Origin: CBDCFL01 sp050300875
GTDB taxonomy: Bacteria; Pseudomonadota; Alphaproteobacteria; Rhodobacterales; Rhodobacteraceae
DNA: 14,692 nucleotides
Assembly: GCA_050300875.1 (NCBI GenBank)
Contig: JBNKYL010000172.1
Span: 1-14,692 of the forward strand
Direction of reading: 5' to 3'
The translations under genes were made by a program, and so were the position numbers. Below the pieces are notes generated by a model. It saw nothing but the letters and a program-made list of their open reading frames with translations. It was not told the DNA's origin and made no database searches. Below are positions 1 through 6,988 of this stretch, piece by piece; the stretch's first letter is position 1; every line of letters starts with the position of its first letter.

Positions 1-1084
1 GAACGACGAAGATCAGAACGAGCGTCACGACGACCGTAAAGATCCCGACAATCGCAAGGCTGCCCAATTGCGCGACCCATGCGCCCGCGCCGAAGACGGC
101 GATCATGAGTGTGCCGAAAATGCCACCCACACCGTGCACCGCGAACACATCCAGCGTGTCGTCGATACGCAACAGGTTCCGGATCACGTTTACCGCTTCC
201 TGACAGAGGATTCCGGCAACCGCGCCGATGATCAGCGCTTCCACCGGACCGACGAAGCCAGAGGCGGGAGTGATCGACGCCAGCCCCGCAATCGTCCCCG
301 TCACCAGACCGACCAGCGACGCTTTGCCGAACTTGATCTGCTCCCACAGCGCCCAAGTCAGCGACGCCGTCGCGGCGGAGATATGCGTCACGGTCAGCGC
401 CATCGCGGCCCCGCCATCGGCGGCCAGTTGCGAACCGCCGTTGAAGCCGAACCAGCCCACCCAAAGCATGGAGGCGCCGATCATCACGTAGCCGGGGTTA
501 TGCGGCGGCTTGCTGCGGTCCTTGCGCACACCCAGCAAGACCGCGATGACCAAAGCGGCAAGGCCCGCGGTTTCATGCACGACGATGCCACCTGCGAAAT
601 CCCGCGCGCCGACTTCGCCGAAGATGCCGCCGTCGGCCAGTATCCCGCCACCCCAGATCCAATGGGCCACGGGCGCATAGATGATCAGCATCCAGAGCGT
701 TGAAAACAAAAGGACAAAGCCGAAAGATGTGCGTTCGACATAGGCGCCCACGATCAGGGCTGGCGTGATAATTGCGAATGTCATCTGGAAGGCGAAGAAC
801 AACACCTCGGGGATGGTCCCGGACACGCTGTCGGCGGTCACGCCGTTCAGAAAGGCCTTGCCAAGCCCGCCCCAGATCGCGCCGTCGCCGCCGAAGGCGA
901 TGGAATAGCCGAATGCCAGCCAAGCGATGCTCATTGCGCAGGCGATGGCATAAGTGTGCATGAACACGCTCAGCACATTGCGCGCGCGCACCAGGCCGCC
1001 GTAGAAAAGTGCGAGCCCCGGCAATGTCATGAACAGCACCAATGCCGTTGCCACGATGATCCAGGCCGTATCTGCGCCTACCAT
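1..1084 (-). CDS. amtB: Ammonium transporter (Amt/AmtB), 3' end outside window
   Basis: Inner-membrane ammonium channel of the Amt/Rh family. I translated 361 residues from the ATG at 1084 down to the window edge with no stop, so the C-terminus is missing. The N-terminus reads MVGADTAWIIVATALVLFMT, matching the first mature helix of E. coli AmtB, so the cleavable signal peptide of the E. coli protein is absent. Visible family marks are the ARDFAGG segment (Asp162, equivalent to the structural Asp of AmtB), the first pore histidine His170 in VVHETAG, the GWFGFNGGS segment, and the second pore histidine His317 in DVFAVHGVGG. The rest is strongly hydrophobic. A run of seven G (1091-1097, minus strand) six bases before the ATG can act as ribosome binding site. 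No glnK (PII) gene precedes it, unlike the usual glnK-amtB pair. The family call is near certain; the subtype is less so. Confidence 0.95.
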   Translation of the reverse strand, partial: MVGADTAWIIVATALVLFMTLPGLALFYGGLVRARNVLSVFMHTYAIACAMSIAWLAFGYSIAFGGDGAIWGGLGKAFLNGVTADSVSGTIPEVLFFAFQMTFAIITPALIVGAYVERTSFGFVLLFSTLWMLIIYAPVAHWIWGGGILADGGIFGEVGARDFAGGIVVHETAGLAALVIAVLLGVRKDRSKPPHNPGYVMIGASMLWVGWFGFNGGSQLAADGGAAMALTVTHISAATASLTWALWEQIKFGKASLVGLVTGTIAGLASITPASGFVGPVEALIIGAVAGILCQEAVNVIRNLLRIDDTLDVFAVHGVGGIFGTLMIAVFGAGAWVAQLGSLAIVGIFTVVVTLVLIFVV

Positions 1085-1090
1085 GATTTT

Positions 1091-1097
1091 CCCCCCC
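1091..1097 (-). promoter_or_regulatory. Ribosome binding site of amt (G7 run)
   Basis: On the minus strand a run of seven G is followed by AAAATC and then the amt ATG. Spacing suits a Shine-Dalgarno site and supports the start at 1084. Homopolymer runs can slip, but this one is outside the coding region. Confidence 0.55.
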
Positions 1098-1182
1098 TGT
1101 TCGCGGTCGTGGGGGCGGCCCTAGCGCAGCGTGTCGCGGGGGCAAAGCCGCAAGGGGAAGCGACTTGCCTGAAAAAGCGTCA

Positions 1183-1213
1183 ATTATGAAACTGCATAAG
1201 ATTTGTGCGACAA
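1183..1213 (-). promoter_or_regulatory. Candidate sigma-70-type promoter of amt
   Basis: On the minus strand TTGTCG (1213-1208) is followed after 19 bases by CATAAT (1188-1183), or after 18 bases by TCATAA. The -10 is good and the spacing is long. It would give a leader of about 90 bases that carries one arm of the inverted repeat. A second TTGACG at 1183-1178 has no good -10. Inferred from consensus only. Confidence 0.25.
1193..1209. promoter_or_regulatory. NtrC-like binding site upstream of amt (candidate)
   Basis: TGCATAAGATTTGTGCG matches 10 of the 14 defined positions of the enteric NtrC site TGCACCA-N3-TGGTGCA and keeps the GC-N11-GC core. A closely similar sequence lies upstream of dusB-ntrBC at 3520-3536. 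The site overlaps the candidate amt core promoter, which would fit repression better than activation, so the regulator and its sign are uncertain. Confidence 0.3.
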
Positions 1214-1238
1214 CCCTGCGGCTTTGCCTGATACTTGG

Positions 1239-1739
1239 TCAGTTCTGAGACAGGGCGTTCAGCAACAGATAGAACGAACGCACAACCGTCGCCTTGCGTA
1301 CGTTGGACCGGCCAAGCGCCCCGAAATCCTGCGTTTCGCTGATCGTTTCGCCCCCGCGCTTCGCAACGGCAAAGCAAACGCGACCTTCGGGTTTGCGGTC
1401 GCTGGCGCCGGGTCCTGCCACACCGGTCACCGCCACCGACAGATCGGCCGCCGACCGCCGCAATGCTCCATCGGCCATGGCCCGCGCAACGTCCTCGGAC
1501 ACCGCGCCTTGGGCGTCTATGAGCGCCGTTGGCACATCAAGCATGTCTGTCTTGGCCGCATTGGAATAGGTAACAAACCCCCGGTCCATTACGGTCGACG
1601 ACCCAGCAACCTCGGTCAACGTCGCAAAGATAAGACCGCCGGTGCAGCTTTCGGCTGTGGCGATCATCACGCCTTTCGCCTCGGCCTGGGTCAGCACCTC
1701 GGCGGCCAGCGATGTCAGGTCGAGCCCAGAAAAATCCAT
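1239..1739 (-). CDS. pncC: CinA-family nicotinamide-nucleotide amidohydrolase (PncC type)
   Basis: A 166-residue protein equal to the stand-alone CinA C-terminal domain. Proteins of this type (E. coli PncC, about 165 residues) deamidate nicotinamide mononucleotide to nicotinate mononucleotide in cytosolic NAD recycling. Visible motifs are TAESCTGGL (28-36, with the conserved Ser31), the YSNAAK segment (58-63), VAVTGVAGPG (102-111) and KPEGRVCFA (116-124). The N-terminal molybdopterin-binding-like domain of full CinA is absent. The frame is open up to 1790, but the ATG at 1739 gives the family's normal N-terminus and a 25-base overlap with the end of pgpA; the ATG at 1748 is the alternative. 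It is the last gene of the ispDF-pgpA operon. The family is clear; the enzymatic activity is inferred from homologues. Confidence 0.9.
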   Translation of the reverse strand: MDFSGLDLTSLAAEVLTQAEAKGVMIATAESCTGGLIFATLTEVAGSSTVMDRGFVTYSNAAKTDMLDVPTALIDAQGAVSEDVARAMADGALRRSAADLSVAVTGVAGPGASDRKPEGRVCFAVAKRGGETISETQDFGALGRSNVRKATVVRSFYLLLNALSQN

Positions 1740-2245
1740 CTCACCCATTCCAGCGCGTCGAAGATGTGGCTTTGCCACAGCAGCGCACAATACCCGATCA
1801 CGGCTGCGATCAGACCGGCAAAGACATCATCGAGCATCACGCCCAAGGCGTCGTTGCGCCGGTCGGCCCATCGCACCGGCCCCATCTTTACGATGTCGCA
1901 TAGCCGAAACAGCACAAAGGCCGTGACCATGAACTGCCAGGGCATTTCATGCGACTGCGGATTGAACTGCCAGATTGCAAAGGAAAATGGCCACATGGCA
2001 ATCCACTGTCCCGCCACCTCGTCTATGACGATTTCGGACGGGTCGTGATCGTCCTTGCCGCGCGTGGCGGCATGGGTGGCCCACCAGCCGATCGGGAATA
2101 CCGCCAGCGTCGCAATGACCAGAAGCGGGAAGGATCCGACATTGTGCAGCCCCCAACCCGCCAGAACGGCGGCCGCTGAGCCCCAGGTGCCGGGCGCTGG
2201 CCGCATCAGCCCGACATAGAAGAATGTCGCGATGGCCCGGCTCAT
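1715..2245 (-). CDS. pgpA: Phosphatidylglycerophosphatase A
   Basis: A 176-residue inner-membrane enzyme that removes the phosphate from phosphatidylglycerophosphate to give phosphatidylglycerol. The PgpA signature is complete: PAPGTWGS near the N-terminus (16-23), the acidic active-site segment DPSEIVIDEVAGQ (68-80), PVRWADRR (123-130) and GVMLDDVFAG (135-144). Hydrophobic stretches around 24-56, 80-92, 104-115 and 139-157 fit membrane segments. The length is normal for the family. Its ATG overlaps the ispDF stop in an ATGA arrangement, so the two are translationally coupled, and its 3' end overlaps the start of the CinA-type gene. Confidence 0.93.
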   Translation of the reverse strand: MSRAIATFFYVGLMRPAPGTWGSAAAVLAGWGLHNVGSFPLLVIATLAVFPIGWWATHAATRGKDDHDPSEIVIDEVAGQWIAMWPFSFAIWQFNPQSHEMPWQFMVTAFVLFRLCDIVKMGPVRWADRRNDALGVMLDDVFAGLIAAVIGYCALLWQSHIFDALEWVRWIFLGST

Positions 2246-3381
2246 CGGCGCATCAACGTAACGGTTGCCAGTGCCGCGATGCCTTCTTCGCGCCCTGTGA
2301 AGCCCAGCCGTTCCGACGTTGTGGCCTTGACGGAAATACGGCCCGGTTCTGCGCCGATGATTTCGGCCAATCGGTCCTGCATGGCCGCGGCATGGGGGCC
2401 GATTTTTGGCTGTTCGCAGACCAGCGTCACATCGGCATTGGACAGATCAAAACCGCGCGCACGGGCGAGGTTGGCCGCATGGGCCAGGAAAATGGCGCTG
2501 TCGGCACCCTTCCATTGCGGGTCCGATGGCGGGAAGTGACGGCCGATATCGCCTTCGGCTAACGCGCCATAAATCGCGTCGGTCAGGGCGTGCATCCCGA
2601 CATCGGCATCGGAATGCCCCTGCAAACCGCGCCCATGCGGAATGGTCACGCCACATAAAACGACATGATCGCCCGGCCCAAACCGATGCACGTCATACCC
2701 ATTGCCGCAGCGTATATCCAAACCGGTCCCCAGAATGCGTTCTGCCCGGGCGACGTCGCCGGGCCTTGTGATCTTGATGTTGTCCTCGTCGCCGTTGACG
2801 GCCACCACGTCAAGCCCTGCGGCCAGCGCAACTTGCACGTCATCGGCCTCGTCCCCGCTTGCCGCCGCATGGGCCGCGCGGATGGCGTCATAGTGGAATC
2901 CCTGCGGCGTCTGCGCACGCGCCAGCGCGTCGCGGGGCTGCGTGCCGGTCACTGCCGCGCCGTCCAGCACCCAAAGCGCATCGGTCACAGGCAGGGCCGG
3001 GGCCGCGCCTGGTGCATCGGCCAAGGCATCCAACACATCGTCGATAATGTGTGCGCTGACGCAAGGTCTTGCCGCATCATGGATCAGCACATTGGCCACG
3101 GGATGGTCCGCCAGCGCTTCCAGCCCGGCCAGAACAGACCCGCCCCGGGTCTGACCACCCGGCACCGCCAGATAGCCTGTTGGCAGATACCCGGCGTCAT
3201 CGGGGTGGTGGACGATGACAACGCCGTCAATGCGTGGGTGTCGCGCAAAAGCGGCCAGCGCATGGTCGATCACACGCTGCTCGCCAAGCCCCTGCCATTG
3301 CTTGGGAATATCGCCACCCGCGCGTGTTCCGCGGCCTGCGGCCACGAGTATCGCCCAGTTTTCGGTTTTGGCCTCGTTCAT
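2242..3381 (-). CDS. ispDF: Bifunctional IspD/IspF enzyme of the MEP pathway
   Basis: A 379-residue fusion catalysing two steps of isoprenoid precursor synthesis. IspD (about 1-220) makes CDP-methylerythritol from MEP and CTP. IspF (about 223-379) cyclises the CDP-ME 2-phosphate to MEcPP with loss of CMP. IspD shows the nucleotide-binding segment AAGRGTRAGGDIPKQ (14-28, Lys27), HDAARPCV (101-108), TPQGF (158-162) and the DEDNIKIT segment (198-205). IspF shows the metal ligands Asp230 and His232 in GYDVH, HSDADVGMHALTDA with His264, GDIGRHFPPSDP (277-288) and KATTSERLGFTGR (352-364). The kinase step between them (IspE) is not encoded here. The fusion is common in Alphaproteobacteria. It is first gene of a leftward operon, divergent from dusB. 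Confidence 0.97.
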   Translation of the reverse strand: MNEAKTENWAILVAAGRGTRAGGDIPKQWQGLGEQRVIDHALAAFARHPRIDGVVIVHHPDDAGYLPTGYLAVPGGQTRGGSVLAGLEALADHPVANVLIHDAARPCVSAHIIDDVLDALADAPGAAPALPVTDALWVLDGAAVTGTQPRDALARAQTPQGFHYDAIRAAHAAASGDEADDVQVALAAGLDVVAVNGDEDNIKITRPGDVARAERILGTGLDIRCGNGYDVHRFGPGDHVVLCGVTIPHGRGLQGHSDADVGMHALTDAIYGALAEGDIGRHFPPSDPQWKGADSAIFLAHAANLARARGFDLSNADVTLVCEQPKIGPHAAAMQDRLAEIIGAEPGRISVKATTSERLGFTGREEGIAALATVTLMRR

Positions 3382-3421
3382 GCGGGCTTTCTATTCCGCC
3401 TGCGGGGTTGGCACAATCGTC

Positions 3422-3449
3422 AGAATATTCGCCTAAAATTTGAGCACAA
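3422..3449 (-). promoter_or_regulatory. Candidate promoter of the ispDF-pgpA-pncC operon
   Basis: On the minus strand TTGTGC (3449-3444) is followed after 16 bases by TATTCT (3427-3422), which would start transcription about 35 bases before the ispDF ATG. Based on consensus and position only. Confidence 0.4.
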
Positions 3450-3482
3450 TGGATAGCCCTGTCGAATTTTTGCGCTAATTCC

Positions 3483-3511
3483 TTGAGGGTTTAGCGGCCT
3501 TCGCCTATCTA
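3483..3511 (+). promoter_or_regulatory. Candidate sigma-70-type promoter of dusB-ntrBC
   Basis: TTGAGG (3483-3488) is followed after exactly 17 bases by TATCTA (3506-3511), about 33 bases before the dusB ATG, leaving a short leader of roughly 27 bases. Best -35/-10 pair on this strand of the divergent region. It fits housekeeping expression; I saw no sigma-54 promoter. Confidence 0.45.
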
Positions 3512-3519
3512 ACGACTGC

Positions 3520-3536
3520 TGCACAAAGATTTGGCA
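3520..3536. promoter_or_regulatory. NtrC-like binding site in the dusB-ntrBC leader (candidate)
   Basis: TGCACAAAGATTTGGCA keeps the GC-N11-GC core and 10 of 14 defined positions of the enteric NtrC consensus, with a near-perfect left half. It shares TGCA and AAGATTTG with the site upstream of amt. It lies just downstream of the candidate -10, a position that would allow NtrC to repress its own operon. Inference from motif only. Confidence 0.27.
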
Positions 3537-3544
3537 CACACCTG

Positions 3545-4525
3545 ATGCAACCTGAAATGACCACCGATCGCGCGCAGGTGATGCTGGCCCCCATGGCCGG
3601 GATCACCGATTTGCCCTTTCGCAATCTGGTGCAGCGGTTCGGTGCCGGCCTGGTTGTGTCGGAAATGATCGCCAGCCAGGACATGGTCAATGCCCGCCAC
3701 GGCACACGGGCCAAGGCAGAGTTGGGCCTGGACCGGTCAGGCACCGCAGTGCAGCTGGCAGGCCGCGATCCCTATTGGATGGCCGAAGCCGCCCGCATGA
3801 TCGAAGATCAGGGCGCCGAAGTGATCGACATAAACATGGGATGCCCCGCCAAGAAGGTGACAGGCGGCCAATCCGGGTCTGCCCTGATGCGCGACGTGCC
3901 GTTGGCTGTGTCGCTGATCCGGGCCGTCGTAGGGTCGGTCAAGGTGCCGGTGACATTGAAATGCAGGCTGGGCTGGGACGATGACAGCCTGAACGCCGCC
4001 GATCTGGCCCGGTTGGCCGAAAGCGAAGGCGTCGCGCGCATCGTCGTGCATGGCCGCACGCGCTGCCAGTTCTACAAGGGGCACGCCGACTGGGCCGCGA
4101 TTGCCCCTGTGGTGGACGCGGTTGCAATCCCCGTCATCGCCAATGGCGACATCACGGATACGGACAGCGCCAGCGCGGCGCTGGATGCATCGGGTGCGGC
4201 GGGCGTGATGATCGGGCGCGGCGCGCGTGGCCGCCCCTGGGCGCTGGCCGAGGTGACGGCGGGGCTGCAGGGCGGCGAAGCGCCAGAACCGCCGCGCGGT
4301 CAGGCGCTGGTTGATCTGGTCGCCGATCACTACCGCGCCATTCTGGAATTTTACGGTGATGACCTGGGCCTGCGCGTCGCGCGCAAGCATCTGGGCTGGT
4401 ACATGGATCAGGCGGGCACACCTGCCGCCTTGCGTCATGCCGTCCTGACAGCCGCTTCACCGCGGGAGGTCCTGAAAATCCTGCCATCCGCCCTGGATAG
4501 CAGCGTGCTGGAGGCCGCCGCATGA
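3545..4525 (+). CDS. dusB: tRNA-dihydrouridine synthase DusB (NifR3)
   Basis: A 326-residue FMN enzyme that reduces specific uridines in the tRNA D-loop to dihydrouridine using NADPH. The TIM-barrel shows LAPMAGITDLPFR (14-26), SEMIASQ (39-45), the catalytic cysteine Cys100 in INMGCPAKKV, LKCRLGWD (138-145), VHGRTR (168-173), IANGDI (198-203) and the phosphate-binding MIGRGARGRPW (222-232), then the C-terminal helical domain with the ARKHLGWYM segment. Length is normal. In R. capsulatus the orthologue is named nifR3 because it heads the operon with ntrB and ntrC, as here; its stop overlaps the ntrB ATG (ATGA). Start at 3545 chosen as the first ATG; the ATG at 3557 is possible, and neither has a strong ribosome binding site. 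Confidence 0.96.
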   Translation: MQPEMTTDRAQVMLAPMAGITDLPFRNLVQRFGAGLVVSEMIASQDMVNARHGTRAKAELGLDRSGTAVQLAGRDPYWMAEAARMIEDQGAEVIDINMGCPAKKVTGGQSGSALMRDVPLAVSLIRAVVGSVKVPVTLKCRLGWDDDSLNAADLARLAESEGVARIVVHGRTRCQFYKGHADWAAIAPVVDAVAIPVIANGDITDTDSASAALDASGAAGVMIGRGARGRPWALAEVTAGLQGGEAPEPPRGQALVDLVADHYRAILEFYGDDLGLRVARKHLGWYMDQAGTPAALRHAVLTAASPREVLKILPSALDSSVLEAAA

Positions 4526-5598
4526 ATTTCGAAGAAGCCGCAATCTGGGCATCCCTGCCGGTGCCGGGCTTTGTCATCGGCCCGGACAATGCCATCGTAT
4601 CGCTGAACCCCGCGGCTGAAAGTTTCCTGAACGAAAGCGCCCGGCAGATGCAGGGAACGCCGTTTCTGGACCGCCTTGCCATCGACGCGCCGCTGGAAGA
4701 GGCCTTTGCGCGGGTCCGCACCAACCTGTCGCCGATTTTCGTCAATTCCGTGGATGTCACGGCGGGGCAGGCCCCCGCGATCCTGTGCAACATCCAGATC
4801 GGGCCCTTGCAGGGGGCGAATGACCACCTGATCCTGATCTTCGAACCGCGCCAACTGGCAGGGCGGCTTGGCCGGGCCGAGGCTATGAATTCGTCCGCCC
4901 GCTCGGCGCTGGGTATGGCCGACATGCTGAGCCACGAGATTAAGAATCCATTGGCGGGCATCGCCGGGGCGGCGCAGTTATTGTCGATGAACCTCGATGC
5001 CGAAGACCAGGAAATGACCGACCTGATCGTGGCCGAAACCCGCCGCATCGTGTCATTGCTGGAACGGGTCGAACAGTTCGGCAATGCCGCGCCCGCTGAA
5101 CGTCGCGCGGTCAATGTCCACGACGTGCTGGACCGTGCCCGCAAGTCAGCCGCGGTTGGTTTTGCGGCGTCGATGAAATTCGTCGAGGATTTCGACCCCT
5201 CGCTGCCGCCCACCTGGGGCGACCCCGATCAGCTGATGCAGCTGTTCCTTAACCTGATCAAGAACGCTGCCGAAGCCGCCGACACCGAAGGCGGCACGAT
5301 CACGCTGCGTACATTTTATGACCTGTCGCTGCGGCTACGGAAATCCGGCGGCAGCCGGCCGCTGCCGCTGCAGGTCGAGGTGATTGACGACGGCCCGGGC
5401 CTGCCGCCCGAACTTGTCGAACACGCATTCGAACCCTTTGTTTCCGGTAAGAAAAACGGGTCCGGGCTGGGGCTGGCGCTGGTCAGCAAAGTGGTCGCCG
5501 AACACGAAGGCTGGGTGAACCTCGACAGCGTTCCCGGCCGCACCGTGTTTCGCATATCGCTGCCCGTCGCCCCGAATCCGACGCAAGGAGAAAGCTAG
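4522..5598 (+). CDS. ntrB: Nitrogen sensor histidine kinase NtrB (GlnL)
   Basis: A 358-residue cytosolic histidine kinase/phosphatase that sets the phosphorylation of NtrC according to PII status. No membrane segment is visible. A small PAS domain occupies about 5-110 (SLPVPGFVIGPDNAIVSLNP near its start). The dimerisation/phosphoacceptor helix carries His138 in MLSHEIKNPLAGI. The catalytic domain has the N box NLIKNAAEA (244-252), the G1 box DDGPGLP (289-295), the F-box-like EPFVSGK (304-310) and the G2 box GSGLGLAL (313-320). All kinase motifs are intact, so activity is expected. It is coupled to dusB by a 4-base overlap, and its TAG stop shares one base with the ntrC GTG start, giving near-stoichiometric expression of sensor and regulator. 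Confidence 0.95.
   Translation: MNFEEAAIWASLPVPGFVIGPDNAIVSLNPAAESFLNESARQMQGTPFLDRLAIDAPLEEAFARVRTNLSPIFVNSVDVTAGQAPAILCNIQIGPLQGANDHLILIFEPRQLAGRLGRAEAMNSSARSALGMADMLSHEIKNPLAGIAGAAQLLSMNLDAEDQEMTDLIVAETRRIVSLLERVEQFGNAAPAERRAVNVHDVLDRARKSAAVGFAASMKFVEDFDPSLPPTWGDPDQLMQLFLNLIKNAAEAADTEGGTITLRTFYDLSLRLRKSGGSRPLPLQVEVIDDGPGLPPELVEHAFEPFVSGKKNGSGLGLALVSKVVAEHEGWVNLDSVPGRTVFRISLPVAPNPTQGES
5586..5590 (+). promoter_or_regulatory. Ribosome binding site of ntrC
   Basis: AGGAG lies inside the last codons of ntrB, seven bases before the GTG at 5598. No in-frame ATG lies nearby, so this site decides the GTG start. Confidence 0.75.
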
Positions 5599-6965
5599 TG
5601 GATGGAACCGTACTTGTCGCCGATGACGATCGCACGATCCGAACCGTTCTGACCCAGGCGCTGACGCGCGCGGGTTGCAAGGTTCATGCGACCTCGTCAC
5701 TGGTGACGCTGATGCGCTGGGTGGATGAAGGCAAGGGCGACTTGGTCATTTCCGACGTGATGATGCCCGATGGGAACGGGTTGGAAACCCTGCCGGAAAT
5801 AACCGCCAAGCGGCCCGACCTGCCGGTCATCATCATTTCCGCGCAAAACACCATCGTCACCGCCATTCAGGCCGCCGAAGCCGAGGCATTTGATTACCTG
5901 CCTAAGCCGTTTGACCTGCCTGACCTGATGAAACGCGCGGGCAAGGCGCTGGGCCAGCCGCGTCGGCGGCGCACGACTGCCGAACCAGCCGCCACTGATG
6001 ACAGGCAAGATCTGCCGCTGGTCGGGCGCACACCCGCGATGCAGGCGCTCTACCGTCTGGTCGCGCGGGTCATGAATTCGGAACTGTCGGTCATGATCAC
6101 CGGCGAAAGCGGCACGGGCAAATCCCTGATCGCGCGCGCCATCCACGATTTTTCCGACCGCCGCACCTTGCCCTTCGTTCTGGTCACGCCAGCCGATCTG
6201 GAAAACATGGACGGCCCCGCAATGTTGCTGGGAAAGGCCAAGAACGGCACGCTGTTGTTTGATGGCGTGGCAGACCTGTCGCTGGAAGCGCAGGCGCGCG
6301 TGGTGCGGATGCTGGACAGTCTGACCGACAATGCCCCGCGCGTGATGGCAACCAGCCAGGGCGCACTGTCGGACGCGGTCGACAGCGGCGCTTTCCGCAG
6401 CGACCTCTATTATCGGCTTTCTGGCGTTACCCTGACCGTGCCACCCCTGCGCGACCGGGTCGAAGACATCCCGCTTTTGGCCGACCACTTCCTCGCCCGC
6501 GCCGAACGCGACGGCCTTCCGCTTCGGCGTTTTTCAGGCGAAGCCACGGGGCTGATCAGCGCCTATAGCTGGCCGGGCAACGTGCGGCAGCTTGAAAACC
6601 TCGTGCGGCGTCTGGTGGTCACGGCGACCGGCGACGAAATCTCATCTTCCGAATTGCGGGCCGCACTGGAAAACCAGCCAGAAGCGCGGGGCCTGTCCGA
6701 ACGCGGCAAGACCGACAAGCTGTCGGCATCGGTCGAACGCCATCTGCGCCGCTATTTCGACCTGATGGGCGGAAACCTGCCGCCGCCCGGTTTGTACCAG
6801 AGGATTTTGCGCGAAGTTGAACTCCCGCTTATCGAAATTGCCCTTGATGCCACAGGCGGCAATCAGGCCAAATGTGCCGATTTGCTTGGAATCAACCGCA
6901 ATACCTTGCGCAAAAAGATCACCGAGCTGGATATTCAGGTGACACGCCGCCGCAAGCTGATGTAA
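5598..6965 (+). CDS. ntrC: Nitrogen regulator NtrC, sigma-54-independent type lacking GAFTGA
   Basis: A 455-residue response regulator activated by NtrB. Its receiver domain (about 3-118) has the acidic pocket VADDDR, the phosphoacceptor Asp53 in ISDVMMPD and Lys103 in LPKPF. The AAA+ domain (about 140-345) keeps Walker A GESGTGKS (169-176), FRSDLYYRL (266-274), PPLRDRVEDIP (282-292) and WPGNVRQLEN (325-334). The L1 loop that normally holds GAFTGA is deleted: from Walker A to Walker B is about 46 residues against about 60 in the NtrX encoded downstream. Walker B reads LLFDGVAD, with Gly223 in place of the catalytic Glu. A Fis-type helix-turn-helix ends the protein (about 414-445, GNQAKCADLLGINRNTLRKK). 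This matches the R. capsulatus class of NtrC, which works with housekeeping RNA polymerase. Starts at GTG. Confidence 0.95.
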   Translation: MDGTVLVADDDRTIRTVLTQALTRAGCKVHATSSLVTLMRWVDEGKGDLVISDVMMPDGNGLETLPEITAKRPDLPVIIISAQNTIVTAIQAAEAEAFDYLPKPFDLPDLMKRAGKALGQPRRRRTTAEPAATDDRQDLPLVGRTPAMQALYRLVARVMNSELSVMITGESGTGKSLIARAIHDFSDRRTLPFVLVTPADLENMDGPAMLLGKAKNGTLLFDGVADLSLEAQARVVRMLDSLTDNAPRVMATSQGALSDAVDSGAFRSDLYYRLSGVTLTVPPLRDRVEDIPLLADHFLARAERDGLPLRRFSGEATGLISAYSWPGNVRQLENLVRRLVVTATGDEISSSELRAALENQPEARGLSERGKTDKLSASVERHLRRYFDLMGGNLPPPGLYQRILREVELPLIEIALDATGGNQAKCADLLGINRNTLRKKITELDIQVTRRRKLM

Positions 6966-6988
6966 ACGGGTCACAACACGTGACATTT

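Larger units (their letters stand above)
1141..1228. repeat. 12-bp perfect inverted repeat with 64-base loop between cinA and amt
   Basis: GGCAAAGCCGCA at 1141-1152 is the exact reverse complement of TGCGGCTTTGCC at 1217-1228. If the A at 1153 is bulged out, three more G-C pairs extend the stem (1154-1156 with 1214-1216). The loop is AT-richer than its surroundings and holds the candidate amt promoter and NtrC-like site. There is no T-run after either arm, so it is not a standard terminator. The flanks show no target-site duplication that would mark a small transposable element. The arms are read directly from the sequence; the role is unknown. Confidence 0.85.

Noticed and set aside
1091..1097. 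G7 homopolymer as a phase-variation tract of amt
   Set aside because: It is short, lies in the ribosome binding site rather than in the coding frame, and nothing else suggests phase variation.
1141..1228. The inverted repeat as a small transposable element (MITE)
   Set aside because: No target-site duplication flanks the arms and the loop is only 64 bases; a structural or regulatory role fits better.
1203..2048. Open frame of 281 codons on the plus strand across pncC and pgpA
   Set aside because: No domain is visible and it is rich in Arg and His; the minus strand encodes two clear conserved enzymes.
2665..3456. Open frame of 263 codons on the plus strand opposite ispDF
   Set aside because: Shadow of ispDF; no conserved motif and no ribosome binding site.
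3531..3550. TTGGCACACACCTGATGCA upstream of dusB as a sigma-54 (-24/-12) promoter
   Set aside because: GG and GC are separated by 12 bases rather than the required 10, and both regulators in the operon lack the GAFTGA loop.
4152..5213. Open frame of 353 codons on the minus strand opposite dusB and ntrB
   Set aside because: Low-complexity Arg/Ser/Pro-rich translation with no recognisable motif, typical of a shadow frame in GC-rich DNA; the plus strand encodes complete DusB and NtrB.
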